Source of the DNA: Plantago major
Lineage: Eukaryota; Streptophyta; Magnoliopsida; Lamiales; Plantaginaceae
DNA length: 64,000 nucleotides
Direction: 5' to 3'
NCBI GenBank assembly: GCA_026545765.1
Contig: CM048839.1
Coordinates: forward strand, 86,752,414-86,816,413
Made by a program: the position numbers and the translations under genes. A model generated the notes under the pieces. It was given only the letters and a program-made list of their open reading frames with translations, was not told where the DNA came from and did no database searches. The stretch's first letter is position 1, and each line of letters opens with the position of its first letter. Below are positions 35,277-47,794 of this stretch, in pieces.

Positions 35277-38200
35277 CTAGACCTCGGACCTCTTCCAGAA
35301 GCGGCGAGTAACTTTCTTGCCTTCAACCTCCTCCAAAAATGTAGTCGGCTCATGATCAAGAATGGGACCCGGGAGATCCATCCACTTAGCATTGCAGTTG
35401 GAGGATTGCCCGCCACCAATCTTAGAGGCGTAAAAGACATCGGGTAACCAAGAGGGGTAGGCCGGAGATTCATCTACGGTAAAATCCGCCAAGGGAGCAA
35501 CCACGGACCAAAACTCATCCGAAGCAAGAGCGTCGGGGGACTTCAATTTGGGATCAAAGACTGCCTCCCCATCACAATTCCCCATTATCTTGAGGTTCGC
35601 GTCTTGGCTCGTAATGGAGTCATTCAAAAATCCGGCGTCCTTCAACTGGCTCACACAATCAAAAAAGGCGTCCCCCTAACGTCGCCCTCTCGCATCTTAA
35701 TAAGGAAATAGTAGGAGTCAGACTTAAGGAAATCTTTCACGGCATTAGTACGAGTGGTCTTCGATTTGGAGAGAAGTGCCTCGGCCATCTTAGCCCGAGC
35801 GGACGTGATTAGGGACAATGCTTTCTCGGTCTTGCCATGAACAATCTTCTCCTTTTCGAGCTTTTTGTCCGACAAAACTCTCTCGGACTTGAGTTTGGCA
35901 ATCTCGGCCTCACGAGCAACCAACTTCGCATTTGAAGCCTCAATCTCCTCTTTCAGTCGGGTAGTATCGGACTCTTCTAAGTCCAAGAAGGCTGCGACAT
36001 GACCGGTGACCTACAAAAGGAAGTAAGAAGTTACTTATAAATCAAGGATGGTTATTAATATAGAAAAATGAGAAATGAAGCGCGACAAGTGAGAAAAATG
36101 TAATATATACAAGAAGTTACTTACAGCATCGGCATGATTCTTGATAAGTCCCGACAAAGAATTGAGGCTCCCCACAAAGTCGACCCTAGACATACCACGA
36201 AGCGCGGTGGTATCATTCACATTGGCACCATTGGATCCCATCACCACTTGGATCCTCTTAGAAGGAGCCCTCTCCTTATCCGCCGGTGCATTCCCTTTTC
36301 TCTTGGCGCCGACTTCACTTCGAGCCACAATACTCACTTGCTCCTGAAAAACGAACTTTCGTTAGGTAAAACAAATTGAGAAAAAGAAGGCACAATAAAA
36401 ATAAAAGAACAAAAAGAGAATTGAGAATTTAGACCGAGGTACCCGCGGATTAGGGATCGATGAACCACCTGGGATCGATGAACCACCTGGGACAGATGAA
36501 CCACCTGGGACAGAGGAACCACCTGAGGCCGGCGGCTGAAGCACAGAAGCATGATTCGTCGGCTCGGTCGTAGGGATCTTTTGCGGACCCAAAGAGTCCT
36601 TATTGTCGGCCCTCATCTTCTCTCGGGCCTCCAACTTCTCGGCATTACGTTGCTCAACCAATTTCGTGGCGGACTCCATGATCCAGTAACCTGCGAGGAA
36701 ATAACATCAGAACGAAAGCTGAGAATAAAAAGACATTCTACCAAGTATATGATCTACTCATGCAAATTGGGCCTGTCGTTACAATAGACCGGCACACTAG
36801 TCAATCCGGCCAACCACAAGTGAGGTTGCACAACCAAACCATACGGATAATAAAGTGTCGGATCTTTCCCAACAACCCCAAAAATGGCGTCCTTCTCTAA
36901 AAAAAGTCCGGGATCGGTATCATGATCTAAAGTGGTGCACCCCCTCGTCCCTATGAGCGGAACGTAGGTCTCCCCCCCCTCCCCCCGGACTCCGCAACAA
37001 TCGGCCTAAGTGATTCTAACCAAGCGGGCACTCTCCTATGTTTGGTGGTCGGAAATTTCTTTCTACGGAAGTAGCTAGGTAATTTCCAATCACCAGAAGG
37101 ATGTTTGACATAAAAATACTGTGGCCACCACTTGGAAGAATGGGATGACTCATACCCATCTAGGAATTTATAACCTCGTCGAGCCGTGAAGTAAAAGAAT
37201 GTCGTCCCGGGACTAAGGGCTATGTTGAAAGCCGCTAGAAACTTTTGATACGAGAAAGCCTCCCCATTCAAAGCTAAGATCACTCCAAAACACATAATGG
37301 TTCCTAAAGCATTAGGAAGAATCTGTGTAGGACATAAACCCATCTCCCTAAATAACACCTCTATCTCGGGTATCATCGGGAGCCTCCACCCACACTTGAA
37401 AGCTCGAACGTGAAATGACATATAACCCGCGGATGGGTTGTACATAGTCTGAGTCGATGAAGGGATCATAATCTCATAATCATCCGGGATCTCAAAACGA
37501 CGACAAAGTCTAGAGATAATCGACACAGAGAGAGTCGTCGAACAAGTAGGAATGATTTGATCCTCATTGGCCTCGGCATCGGCCCTCAAATCGCCAATGG
37601 GATCAACACGGGTCGTCTTATACTCAATTGCCCTCTTAATGGGCTTCCTTTTATTCCTAGGACCTTTGGACCTCGAAGCATCAAGAGCAACAACAATGGC
37701 GCGCTCGGGATTCTCGGACACCGGAACCTCACTCCCTCGGTCCGAATCCTCACCCTCGGAACCCGTGATGTCAACATCCTCCTCCGACTCACCTCTGTCA
37801 CCACCACTCGCCCCCTCACTCGAATCCGCCCCATCATTCGGAGCACTCCCATCTTCACCAGAATCTCCCTCAGACGAACTTCCATCACTATCACTATCTC
37901 CGGACGAAGAAGACGAAGAGCTAGAACTAGAAGGATCACTTACCGCGACTTCCTCGGGCTCGGAGGATGATAAAACCGTCCGAGTTCCATAAATCAAGCT
38001 CAGATTCCTAGGGGCGGATTGGAGTCAAAAGACAAAGGAGACTCGGGCTCTCCTATCGGGACGGCCTCAACATGATCATCTATCTCTAGGAATCGATTAC
38101 AAGGAAGAGTCTCGAAAGACCCAACAACCTCGGGATCCGCCATCAAAAAGGATGATAAGGGCATCGGCTCAAAAACAGGAACCCTATAACCATAACCCAA

Positions 38201-38461
38201 AGATGCAGCATACATAGGCGGAAGTTCCACCTGACGAGGAGGCAAGACCTCGGACCTAACAACACGGGAATGAGATAGACGGACCAAATTCATAGTACCC
38301 ACTTGACGAGGAAACCTACGGGTTACCAACTGTACTTCGGACTCATCCATATCAGACGATTGGTCGGAATCCGTCAGAACTACCATATTGTGACAAGGTG
38401 GCCGAACCTCTTCCCCGTCGCCCAAGTAAACCTCACCAATATCGTTACTCACCCTAGACAT
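35277..38461 (-). pseudogene. Antisense multi-exon gene of the Tat element, right copy
   Basis: Same gene as 609-3690. The introns 36442-36344 (99 bp) and 36124-36011 (114 bp) have the same sizes and junctions as in the left copy. The first intron, near 36761-36691, has its donor changed from GT to AT. Exon 1 starts at the MSRVSNDIGEV Met near 38461. The acidic part and the Transposase_28-like block are in one frame here (36951-37997). A 1-bp loss near 38010 separates them from the N-terminus, and loss of one C near 35673 splits the last exon. About 55 bp of unrelated, C-rich DNA sits at 36948-37002. An upstream exon is at about 38829-39111, with a leader intron 38828-38496. Function is unknown. 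Confidence 0.7.
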
Positions 38462-39111
38462 GTTTTCTTTTAATTTGGGATCCGAGCCGGGGAATCTACA
38501 TACATCGAAGATAAAGGAATTCACACAAGTTAAAAAAGTTTTTACCCCAGACTCGGATACCAATTAAAGTAGAAAAAGTGGAGAACATTTTTTTCGGCCA
38601 AGCAAACTCCAAGAAATGCAAAGTTCGGAACAATGAGGCAAAATAGACCGATCCACCAAGCAAGTTCAAGATAGATAAAATCATCAACAAAAGACCGATC
38701 CACCAAGCAAGTTCGGGATAGATAAATATCAACAAAAGACCGATCAACCACAAAGACCGAGCAACCATGAAGCATACCGATGGTATAAATTCAGAAATAA
38801 AGATGAAAAGGCAGAACAAGAAGCTTACTTCCACAATCTGCCTTCCTTCTTGAATCTCGGAAACGATCGAAATCACGGGATCTCGGCCTCCAATCTGGGT
38901 CTCTCTCAAACCTCGGCCTCTCCCAATATCGGTCCCGTCCCGGAATCACCCAACGACGGCCGCCTTCAAACCTCGGTCTACCTTGAATTTCGGAACGGAT
39001 CAACTCTCGATTTTCTCCTCCTATCCTCCTCGAATTCGCAATGGTGACAGCCTTGAATCTCGGAAGTCTAAAAGTCGAATAGCAGCCACCAATAATCAAA
39101 CTTCGGTCCAA

Positions 39112-40735
39112 ATCCGGCTAAAACCTGCAAGTGAATCAGGCACACGTAAGAATGGCAAGTGACAGCATAGCATTATTTTGCTATTGGAACAGAAAGATCA
39201 TTTCATCTTCTCAAGGCATTGCGTATGAAGGTGCTGAGCCAGTGCCCATTATTGTTCGCAGTAGAACCACTTATAAATAATCTGGTGGGCAAATTGTATA
39301 CCATCACAGGTTTCAATCATCTACTGCGAATAGCATCAAGATTACATTTTTCAATTTAACAAGGCGGCCAGATATTAGTGGGTTAGAATTTTACTTGGAA
39401 GAAATTCTAAATAAAAATTAATGAGCAGTCGGATGTGGAAGGATATAGGGAGGTAAATGAGGGATCTTCTGGAAGGAGTGCGCTTATTAGTAGTTCTCGG
39501 TTGGCAGAAGAGAAATGGTTCAAGAGAAAGACGATGATAATATGAAGTCGGGTTTAAAGAGCAAGATGGAGCATACAGAAGATGTGTCTTGTGTTGTAAA
39601 AAAAAAAAAAAAAAATTTCTCAGTTGGCAGAAGAGAAGATGGTTCAAGAGAAAGACATGATAATATGAAGATGATAATATGAAGTGGGGTTTAAAGAGCA
39701 AGATGGAGCATACAGAAGGTGCGTCTAGTGTTGTAAAATATATATATAAACATGGAGCTCAAGACAATGGATTAATGAAAAATCTGGTTAAAATGCGACG
39801 ACATAAAGAGAAAGGAGCATACGGAAGATGCGTTTGTAAAAAATAAACAACAGAAAGAGGAAGCTCAAGATACTGGATTAATGAAAAATCTGGTTAAAAT
39901 GCGACGACATAAAGAGATAGGAGCGTACAAAAGGTGTGTCTGCTGTCGTAAAAAAACAAATGCCAGAAAGAGGGAAATCCAAGGTCGAAGCAACACCAGC
40001 CTCCAAGAGTCAACCTCGGTAAACACAGATTTCGGTCCAATTTTCAATCAAAAGCAGCCTACGAAATCAGAATTTTCGAAACAACAAAAGGCTTGGAATT
40101 TTAGAAAAGCAAATTTTGGTCCAAATATCCAATCAACAATCAACCACCTCCAACTCTCGGACTCCAACAAATTTCGGAACTGTAAACCCCGAAGCTCAAG
40201 CGAAATCAAGGCCAAATGTCGGTTTTGGAACTCAAATCTCGGCCTCAAAATCCGGGAACAGTAAACCCCAGCTTGAATCTCGGCCAAATCAAAGTTTCTC
40301 AGTCCAAATTACAAAATCAGTCGGCCAAATTCTCTTTCTCGGACTCTCTTGAAACGGAAGACGGCCTCCAAATCGATCTCGGAAGACAGTGACAACCACC
40401 GAGTCTCAACCGCACTCCGCCCCCAAGTCAGCCGCTCTTCGCCTCCAAGTCAATCGGACTCCGCCTCCAAGTCAGTCGGCCCCCAAAAAATGTCGATCTG
40501 CCTTTTCTTTTCTCGGTCCAAGTTTCTTCCGTCTTCAAGCCTGCTTCTTCTTCTTCTCTGCTTCTTCTCCGCACTTCTTTCTGTCGGTCTTCTCCGCTTT
40601 TCTTTCCGTCGGTCTGCTCTCTTTTCTTTCCGTCGGTCTGCTCTCTTTTCTTCAAAACCTCGGTCATTTTTTTTTTTTTTTGCTTCTTCAGTCACGGTGG
40701 CTGGGTGAAAAACAAGTTGTGGGGGTAAATGAAGA
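39112..40735 (-). other. Leader region of the antisense gene, right copy
   Basis: This matches 4386-6115. It contains the shorter 71-bp-type minisatellite (39505-39730), A and T runs, and a pyrimidine-rich stretch (ctctcttttctttccgtcgg repeats, 40595-40665) that reads as purine-rich on the minus strand. Several open frames exist on both strands, but none resembles a known protein and none is conserved between the two copies. Confidence 0.4.
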
Positions 40736-40743
40736 AGGTAAAA

Positions 40744-40800
40744 ACCCATTTATATAGAAGTAAAATGGGCCGGTTCAACTGGGCCCATGGGCCAAAGCCC
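40744..40800 (-). promoter_or_regulatory. Candidate promoter for the antisense gene, right copy
   Basis: On the minus strand a cluster of GGCCCA/TGGGCC motifs (40768-40800) is followed by TATATAAA at 40756-40749. The arrangement fits a plant core promoter driving transcription toward lower coordinates. The left copy has the weaker ATATAAAT. Confidence 0.45.
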
Positions 40801-40959
40801 TAGCCCATGCATCAAGACTTGTGTAACCGGTATAAACGGCGAATCGAACCGGAAAAGAGAGGACCAACTGAGAATATGATTCAATCGGAAAAGCTCATTT
40901 ATTACCAACTCGCAAAATTTCACAATTATCTTTTTACTAAGATATTTGGAAACTCGAGG

Positions 40960-41290
40960 GACGAGGAAGGTGGATGAATAAACGAGAGCGTCGAAATAAT
41001 TTTGTGTCGGTACAAAATGTTTGACAAAAAAACCGGATCGAAAAAGTTTGACACAAATAAATTATCTCGAACCTCACTTTGCCGAGACGAGAGCGTCGAA
41101 ATTATTTTGTGTCGGTACAGACGAGGAAGATGGATGAGTAAACGAGAGCGTCGAAATTATTTTTTGTCGGTACAAAAAGTTTGACACAAAAATCGGATTG
41201 AAAAAGTTTGACACAAATAAATTATCTCGAACCTCACATTGCCGAGACGAGAGCGTCGAAATTATTTTGTGTCGATCAGATGGATGACTA
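40960..41290. repeat. 55-bp-type minisatellite, right copy (contracted)
   Basis: acgaggaagatggatgagta occurs once (about 41117) plus edge variants, against three full 55-bp units in the left copy at 6505-6669. The rest (gaaattattttgtgtcggta, tttgacacaaataaattatc) is shared. Confidence 0.7.
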
Positions 41291-41565
41291 AACGAGAGAC
41301 AAAGAAATAAGAGAACTAAGAGATGAAGAAGATGTACGTATGTATAGTCCGCAAGAACCAATCAGATGGTGCCATGTAAGCGGAGTGACAAAACCCATTT
41401 ACGGGCATGGGCTTGAGCTTGGGCCTGAGAACAAAAAAATTTGGGGACATGAAATAGGCCCAGAACAAGAAGCCCATCATGACAAGATCACGACCACCGG
41501 AATTGAGATATGTCGGACTCCAACTCGAAAAATTTCACAACTATATTTTTACTAAGATACTTGGA

Positions 41566-41580
41566 AACTGGGGGGACTTA
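41566..41580 (+). other. Polypurine tract of the Tat element
   Basis: aactggggggactta lies directly before the 3' LTR start TGATATG. The same sequence precedes LTR1. Confidence 0.85.
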
Positions 41581-42952
41581 TGATATGTACCTTTAAGTCA
41601 TACTCCCGAACTAAGAAGACTTAATCATATCGGGACAATGCTATTAATGGAGTTCGACCTCACCAAAGTTAAAGGTCCGACTACACCAAAATCAAGAGGC
41701 CGACCCTCTAATACTTCGACCTTTTGACTACAATCCAAGCCTCATCTACTTAAATGGGCCAAGTCCATTAAGGGCCCATGAGCCCAAGTTCTAGCATGGA
41801 CGAATCCGGACCGTACACTTGGCACTCATCCAAGAGAGGATGATAACAAACCTTTGCCTATAAATACAAGGCCTTTACTCCTCATAAACGGTAAGTAACT
41901 ACTTCCGAAAATCTGCTCTCGAAGTTTTTAAGTCCGAGATTGAAAAGTCGACCGACTTATTAACTAGTTGAATCTAAGTACCGGGTTGTCCTAGGCAAAC
42001 CGGCCCAAAAGGGTCTAACCCCTTATTCTCTTGTCGCAGATCAACGACGGACACCACCGAGGACCGACAGACTTAACGGAGGACCGACGGACTCAACCTC
42101 GGACTAGGGCTGAGCATTAGTGGACCGGACCCGAATTTTACCCTGACCTGGACCGGACCCGGACCGGTCCGTTTTTTCCGGTCCGGGTCTCGGGTCTATA
42201 TTTTACCAAAATTCGGGCTTCGGGTCGGGTCGGGTCAAAATACGGAAAAATTCGGTCCAACCCGGACAAGGCTTGGTACATCTAATCTTTCCCACACCGA
42301 AACTGAGTCTATTTGCATGTGTTATTACTACTTACTAACTTAAACTTAGACAAAGAGAAAACAATATAATATTTTTTAAATTCCAATTTACCCAAGTGAG
42401 TGTGCTAGACTGCTAGTGTAGTAGTTCCTGAAATTTGAAATGAAAAATGATGTGCATATGCTAGTGACTAACTAGGTACTAGGTAGTGTTGATTGGGTGG
42501 AATCAATTTAATGGTGTTGTTTAACTTCATGTAGATTAATTATTTGTTTCTGAGTTTTGTTGTATAATGTGCAATAACTAATTATTAAATTAGTCCTTTT
42601 TTTTTTTAACCAACACTCAACAGGGTCAAAATGGGTCCAGCACGGGCCGGTCCTATTGGACCTGCTCCAATCTGATGCAGGTGTCGGATCGATAAATGTG
42701 ACCTTTATCTACGGTCCATTTTGAATCGGGTCCGACGGTGCTTTCACCTCGGACCACTAATGTGTCTCGCTCCACTTTTTCGTCCGCACACTTTCCGACC
42801 TACGCGAAGTCACGAATTTAATCAAAGTAAAGGTGACTTGAACCAATGACTATTTGACTTCTGCTAACTTATATCATCGTTTGAGCAAGAACTACATCAA
42901 TCTAGGGCGTCGATGAACTAACTAGAAACTTATCCATTTTTACCCTACATCA
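41581..42952 (+). repeat. 3' LTR of the Tat element (LTR3)
   Basis: TGATATGTACC...CCCTACATCA, 1372 bp including a hAT-like insertion. It is followed by agaagcttcttttttaccga, exactly as LTR1 is. Confidence 0.93.
42105..42746. mobile_element. Non-autonomous hAT-like element in LTR3
   Basis: Same element and same insertion point as 7554-8208, flanked by cctcggac at 42097-42104 and 42747-42754. The left terminus is intact (tagggctgagca); the right terminus has decayed to ggtgctttca. It has several internal differences from the LTR1 copy. Confidence 0.85.
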
Positions 42953-43825
42953 AGAAGCTTCTTTTTTACCGATCCAATAAAAAATAAGAAACTATATCTA
43001 CTTTTTTTTTACTTTGGTGAATAAAATTGCTTTGTTGCAGAGAAATAACTAATTCCTTCTTTCTTGCAAAAAAAATACTAACTTCCTAGAAGTCACAAAC
43101 ACTTCTAATTAATATTCTGATAAAACATAGGTTAATTCTCTTTTTCTTTCTATTCTAGTCTTAGAAGATTCATTAACACGCAAATATGGTCATAACAAAA
43201 AGAATCTTTGTGTATTTCTATATTTTCGATTTTTTAGATGATATTATTTATATAATCGATTTTCTAGTTTTATGCTTGAGAATGACTTTAATCTACTTTC
43301 ACAGATTGCCAATCGGCTCTATTATTCTTCTATTATTCTGAGTTATTACAGAGTTGTTTGTTTTATATAAGAGTCCCAAAAAAGTACCTAACCAAGAAAG
43401 AAAAATAAGCGAAGTGTAGTACTTTTTCTATTTCTTCTAGGAATATATAAATTCCACCTTTTGACAAACTACCGCAATTAGTCATTTCTTTTTTGATTTT
43501 ATCCCTTTCCTTAGCATTTACAGAGTTTTTATATATTATATATTATATATTATATACGGCTTCTCCATGGAAGTCTTTTTGAGACTTGTCTTATATAGTA
43601 TATAGCTTATAAATTATAATATAGAAATATAGAAGTTTTTTTTTTTCATAAATAGAGCATATATTAATAAAAGTAAAAGAGTACAAAGCGTAAAAGTAGA
43701 GATTACAAAGGAACCCACAGGCGGGTTACAACGCGAAACAAGTGAAACAAACAAAGAAACAAAAATAACATAACCCGGGATCAAGGTGATCCATGGTTGC
43801 AACCGCGGGCCTCGTTAAAACCCAG

Positions 43826-44545
43826 TCATGGAAAAACCCAGTGTGAAAAACCCATGGCTGGGAAAAAGAGTGCTGGCGTTAAGTTGCTATGAAACCTATA
43901 ATAAGGTAAACCGTACATGTCCCTGTGTATGTGAGGTCGAATGACATCCAAAGGAGAAGTCCAGAAACCCTCCAGATCCAACTTTGAGAGAGCATCAGCG
44001 ACCGTGTTGCCTTCACGAAAAATATGAGACACCCGAAAATCCATGTCACGCATATGAGAGAGAGTCAATAGTCAACGGTTCCGGAATTTCCATGGGACCG
44101 AGTTAGTACCCGCGGAGAGCAAATTCGCTACATAAGTAGAATCTGTCTCCAACCAAATCTTATTCCAGCCCTGGGTGTGAGCCAATTCAATGACAATCAT
44201 AACCGCAAGTAACTCGGCTTCAAAAGCATAAAGCGTGCCACCGTGATTTACAAAGCAACCCATCACGGTACCATTTGAATCTCTAAAAACCCCAGCCGCA
44301 GTAGAGGAGCCAGGAGCGGCAAGAGAACTTCCATCCGTGTTGCATTTAATCCATCCCGGAGAGGGGTACCATCGGACCTCAATGATATCTCGTGACTTAG
44401 GCGGGCACCCTTGAATACGAAAAGAATGAAGGACTTGTAAATCAACTTGATTATTAGCCATAGAACCAAGAGGGTGGGAATTAGCCTCGCCTACAAGACT
44501 CCAAATCGAAGCAAAATAGAATGCACGGAAACAGAACACCATCAA
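43826..44545 (-). pseudogene. LINE RNase H domain
   Basis: WIKCNTDGSS, YAFEAELLAVMIVIELA and WLETDSTYVANLL give the D, E and D residues of a plant LINE RNase H (RVT_3). It continues after a frameshift near 44070 with FRVSHIFREGNTVADALSKL. It ends before the poly-A tail. It is broken by at least that frameshift. Confidence 0.88.
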
Positions 44546-44567
44546 ATAAGCAACGATTACAAGGCGA

Positions 44568-45167
44568 TCAAAGCACCCAAATGCCCGTCACAAAGGCAAG
44601 ACGCCACAAAGAGAGAATCTGAGAGCTAAAATGTTGACCCATGGCATATAACAGAAGCTCTCCAAAACTAAAGCAATCTCGAAAAGGAACCTGGAAAAGA
44701 TCAAATAGAGTATGCCAGATAGTCCGAGTGAACGGACAAGAGACCAGTAAATGGTCTTGGCAATCCATAGCAGCATAGCAAAAAACACACACCGAAGGAC
44801 CAACAAAACCAGAGCCCCGCAGTTTCTCAATAGTTGGAAGAACACCATAAATAGCCTTCCAAACTGTGATAGAACGACGGGGTGGGATAAAAGGAGCCCA
44901 TATCCAAGATCCCCAGTCAATCTTAAGGAAACGCGGCCGCAAAGAGTGATAGGCTTGCTTGGTAGAAATCGAACCGTCTAGAGATTCAGTCCAGATACGA
45001 GTATCAGAACCAGATGGAGCCAGATGATAGGAGAGAATGTCGCGAGTAACATCTGGAAAAGCCATACGGAACCCATCCAAAAGAAACCAACCAGCCGGAG
45101 TCCAATACTCAGAAATAGGGAACTCGAAGTGATGCCGAAGATGAATAGGAATACCAATTACATCCAC
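44568..45167 (-). pseudogene. LINE zinc-binding domain (zf-RVT)
   Basis: The 199-residue frame has STKQAYHSLRP, WIWAPFIPPRRSITVWKAIY and then GPSVCVFCYAAMDCQDHLLV and SCPFTRTIWHTL. This C..C..H..C arrangement is the reverse-transcriptase-associated zinc-binding domain of plant L1 elements. It joins RNase H downstream through a broken stretch. Confidence 0.88.
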
Positions 45168-45183
45168 ATCAGAGCCAAGCCAA

Positions 45184-45768
45184 TCAAGCCGTAAACGAGT
45201 GAGAGCCTTGACACGCTAACCATCTAGACTTGGATTGAAGTGTGGGGAAACAATCCTTAAATCCAAACCAAATCGAGGAAGCAACATAAGAGCGCAAGGA
45301 AGCATGCCGAAAGAAACGCTGGCGAAAGATATCTAGATATGGAACCTTCACAGCCCAAATATCCCAAGCAAGACGAGAAAGATACGCCTTATTAGCAGCA
45401 ACCAGAGAACGAATACCAAGACCACCCTCAGACTTTGGAGCACAACAACGCTTCCAAGAGATAGAAGTCGATGCTCTCTTCAGAGTATCCCCAGTTTGGA
45501 CGAAATTACGAATGCCAGCATCCATACGCTTAAGAAGAGTCAAAGGCCAACGATAAACCATCATAGAGTGTACAAAAGATCCCTGGATCACTGATTGAAC
45601 AAGACATAAACGACCGGCCATAGAGAGAGAAGTGCCCTTCCATTTACTAAACTTTTCTAGAATCGAGTCCGCAAGGGATTGTAAATGACAAGTCCGAGGT
45701 GCCCCACGGAAAAGTGGAACTCCCAAATACAAGGAAGGTGACCCTCGATAATATCCATGATTCTGCAC
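45184..45768 (-). pseudogene. LINE reverse transcriptase, C-terminal end
   Basis: YLGVPLFRGAP, KFSKWKGTSLSMAGRLCLVQ, FVHSMMVYRWPLTLLKRMD, SISWKRCCAPKSEGGLGIRS are typical of the region after the RT palm in plant LINEs. The catalytic palm itself is missing through 5' truncation. Confidence 0.9.
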
Positions 45769-47534
45769 AAGTGGTTCTTCCTGACTCGGGTGAGAAAAGA
45801 ATGTACAACTATCATTCAGAACAAGGAAACTCCTGCTCCATTATATTTTATTTATATGAATGGTCATTGATTGCATAAATAAGCGTGTCATCTTTTTATA
45901 GAACAAGTTTTTAATAAGCCGAGGGAAATAACTTTGTTGTTGTAGGTTCTTTTTAGAACGGAACTCGTCCTTCCTTATTAGGGTTAATTAATCTGCAGTA
46001 CAAGATGTGGGCTGTTTTTTCCCAAGCCCTTCACTTTTTTTGCCTATTTTAGTCCCATACATTATTAATGGATTAAGCCTAGGTTTTAGTATAATTCTTG
46101 CATCTAGCTATCTACTTAGGTGCAGAGTAGAGACCTAGAGACTCTTCATCTCCTGCATCGCAATAATGACTACACTAATTAATTTCCATCAAACCAATTA
46201 ATTGTTATTTCAAATTCTAAATTTTCACTACATAGCAGCGAAAACCAAATCAGTCAGTATTAAGCAACACATATGATATGCATTGCCAGAGGAGGCCTCA
46301 GGTTCCGGCGAATTGCATCCGATTAATAAGAATAATAAAATATACATTTTGTTTGCAACATAAACGCTCTTTGTGAATATTTATTAATTTTATTCTTTTT
46401 TAATCAAAGAAAATTGCATGTGCCATGTGCCCATGTCGTGTTGGCCAGTGTCGGTGTAATTTTATTTTACCATGCCTATAGTCTAATTGTTGGACTTTAT
46501 TCGACCTTATGCAGTCGATGTTCGTAGGCCATTAGGGACCGTCCATTGACAAATACGTGATGTTATATATGAGCCCGATACATGACTGCCTTTTGGGTTG
46601 GAATTATTTATTTTTTTAAAAAGCCCAGTATCCTACACTTATAATTTTACTAATTAAATGAGTTTTTAAAACATTATTAATTGTGCCCCGACCGTTCCAA
46701 GTTTGTATATTATATATTGTATAGTAAAATAAAATCATTGTCCTACTAGCCCCCGTTGGGTCCAGTGTGCCCATGTCGCGTAGCTACCCATTAGACTAGC
46801 CCGTTCTCGGCACGAGGTGAGTATCGAAAAATATCGTTTTATATATATGTCGAGTTCCTTCCTAATAAAATATATTTACCATGGCCTATTTCTACGAGCA
46901 AGTATCTTGCTAGACTTTTTACAATAAAGATAAAAAAAAAAAAAAAAAAAACGTAAGAACCTTAAGGTTATCGCTAAGAACTGATAATGTTCATGTCGCG
47001 TTGGCAGTGTTGGTGCAATTTTATATTTACCATGTCTAATTGTGGCCCCGATAGGACCATGTTTGTTATGTTCTACCTTGCATAGTAAAATTGTCGTCCT
47101 ATTAGGCCTTGTCGGATCCAGTGGCCCATGTCATGTAACAATGTCGCGTGTGCTCATATGGATTTTATTAGCAAAATATATTCCTCATATTTAAATTAAA
47201 TATAGGCAGTCCCACGAGACTTTGTGAAGATATATTGATATTGCTTTTTTTAAATAAAAGAAAACTGCCCATGTCGTGTGCCCATTCCGCGTTGGCCACT
47301 GTCGGTGTAATTTTATTTTTACCCAGCCTATGGGCTATTGAGGACCGGCATTGGCAAATACGTGAGGTTATGGACCCGATACATGACTACCTTTTAGATT
47401 CGGGTTTATTTATTTTTTGCAATGTCTAGTATCCCGCGCTTATAATTTCGCACATTCCTTTTATAAAAGTTAGGTATATGAAAGTTAAGTGCAACGCCAC
47501 CCACATGCCCGATCAAATTAAATATATTAAATTT

Positions 47535-47794
47535 ATAGAAGGGAGCCCGTTCGGTGTCCAAGTGGAAATAGAAGGGAGCCCGTCCGCTCGCTAGTTTCAA
47601 TGGGCTCGCTGGTTGGTTGATAACGATTAGATTGCGCGCCCCAAAACCGCAAACTCAAATTGTAGCTTTTGGGGCGTGCAATCCATTTCCATAGTGGGCA
47701 CGCAATCCTTTTTCCATCGCACTGTATATATGCTGAAATGCACATAGGGGTGTGCAGTCTATTTCCACTCGGGCACCGCACGAGCTCACTTCTA
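47535..47794. repeat. Foldback repeat, long variant (right F)
   Basis: The arms tagaagggagcccgttcggt...gtccaagtgg and ccactcgggcaccgcacgag...ctcacttcta enclose about 200 bp, including a second partial palindrome around ttgcgcgccccaaaa / ttttggggcgtgcaa. Part of the segment missing from the left F. Confidence 0.55.

Larger units (their letters stand above)
11490..42952 (+). mobile_element. Tat-type Ty3/gypsy retrotransposon, near complete, with nested copia element
   Basis: Order on the plus strand: 5' LTR (11490-11787 and 27078-27522), primer-binding region, gag, protease, RT, RNase H, second RNase H, integrase, 119-bp tandem repeats, a 6.9-kb 3' region with an antisense gene, polypurine tract, 3' LTR (41581-42952). 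Without the 15.3-kb copia insert it is about 16 kb. The second RNase H after the first, and integrase without an obvious chromodomain, point to the Tat lineage. gag and pol are interrupted by several stops and frameshifts, so it cannot be autonomous. No matching target-site duplication is seen: attaaat lies on the left and agaag on the right. Confidence 0.85.
43636..45794 (-). mobile_element. 5'-truncated LINE (L1-type) insertion
   Basis: A T run at 43636-43646 is the poly-A tail of an element on the minus strand. The coding remains are the end of RT, a zf-RVT domain and RNase H. The left copy of F and the inverted copy near 55905 show the empty site. About 7-10 bp of the target seem lost, and I find no convincing target duplication. 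The 5' end breaks off inside RT at about 45794. Confidence 0.88.
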
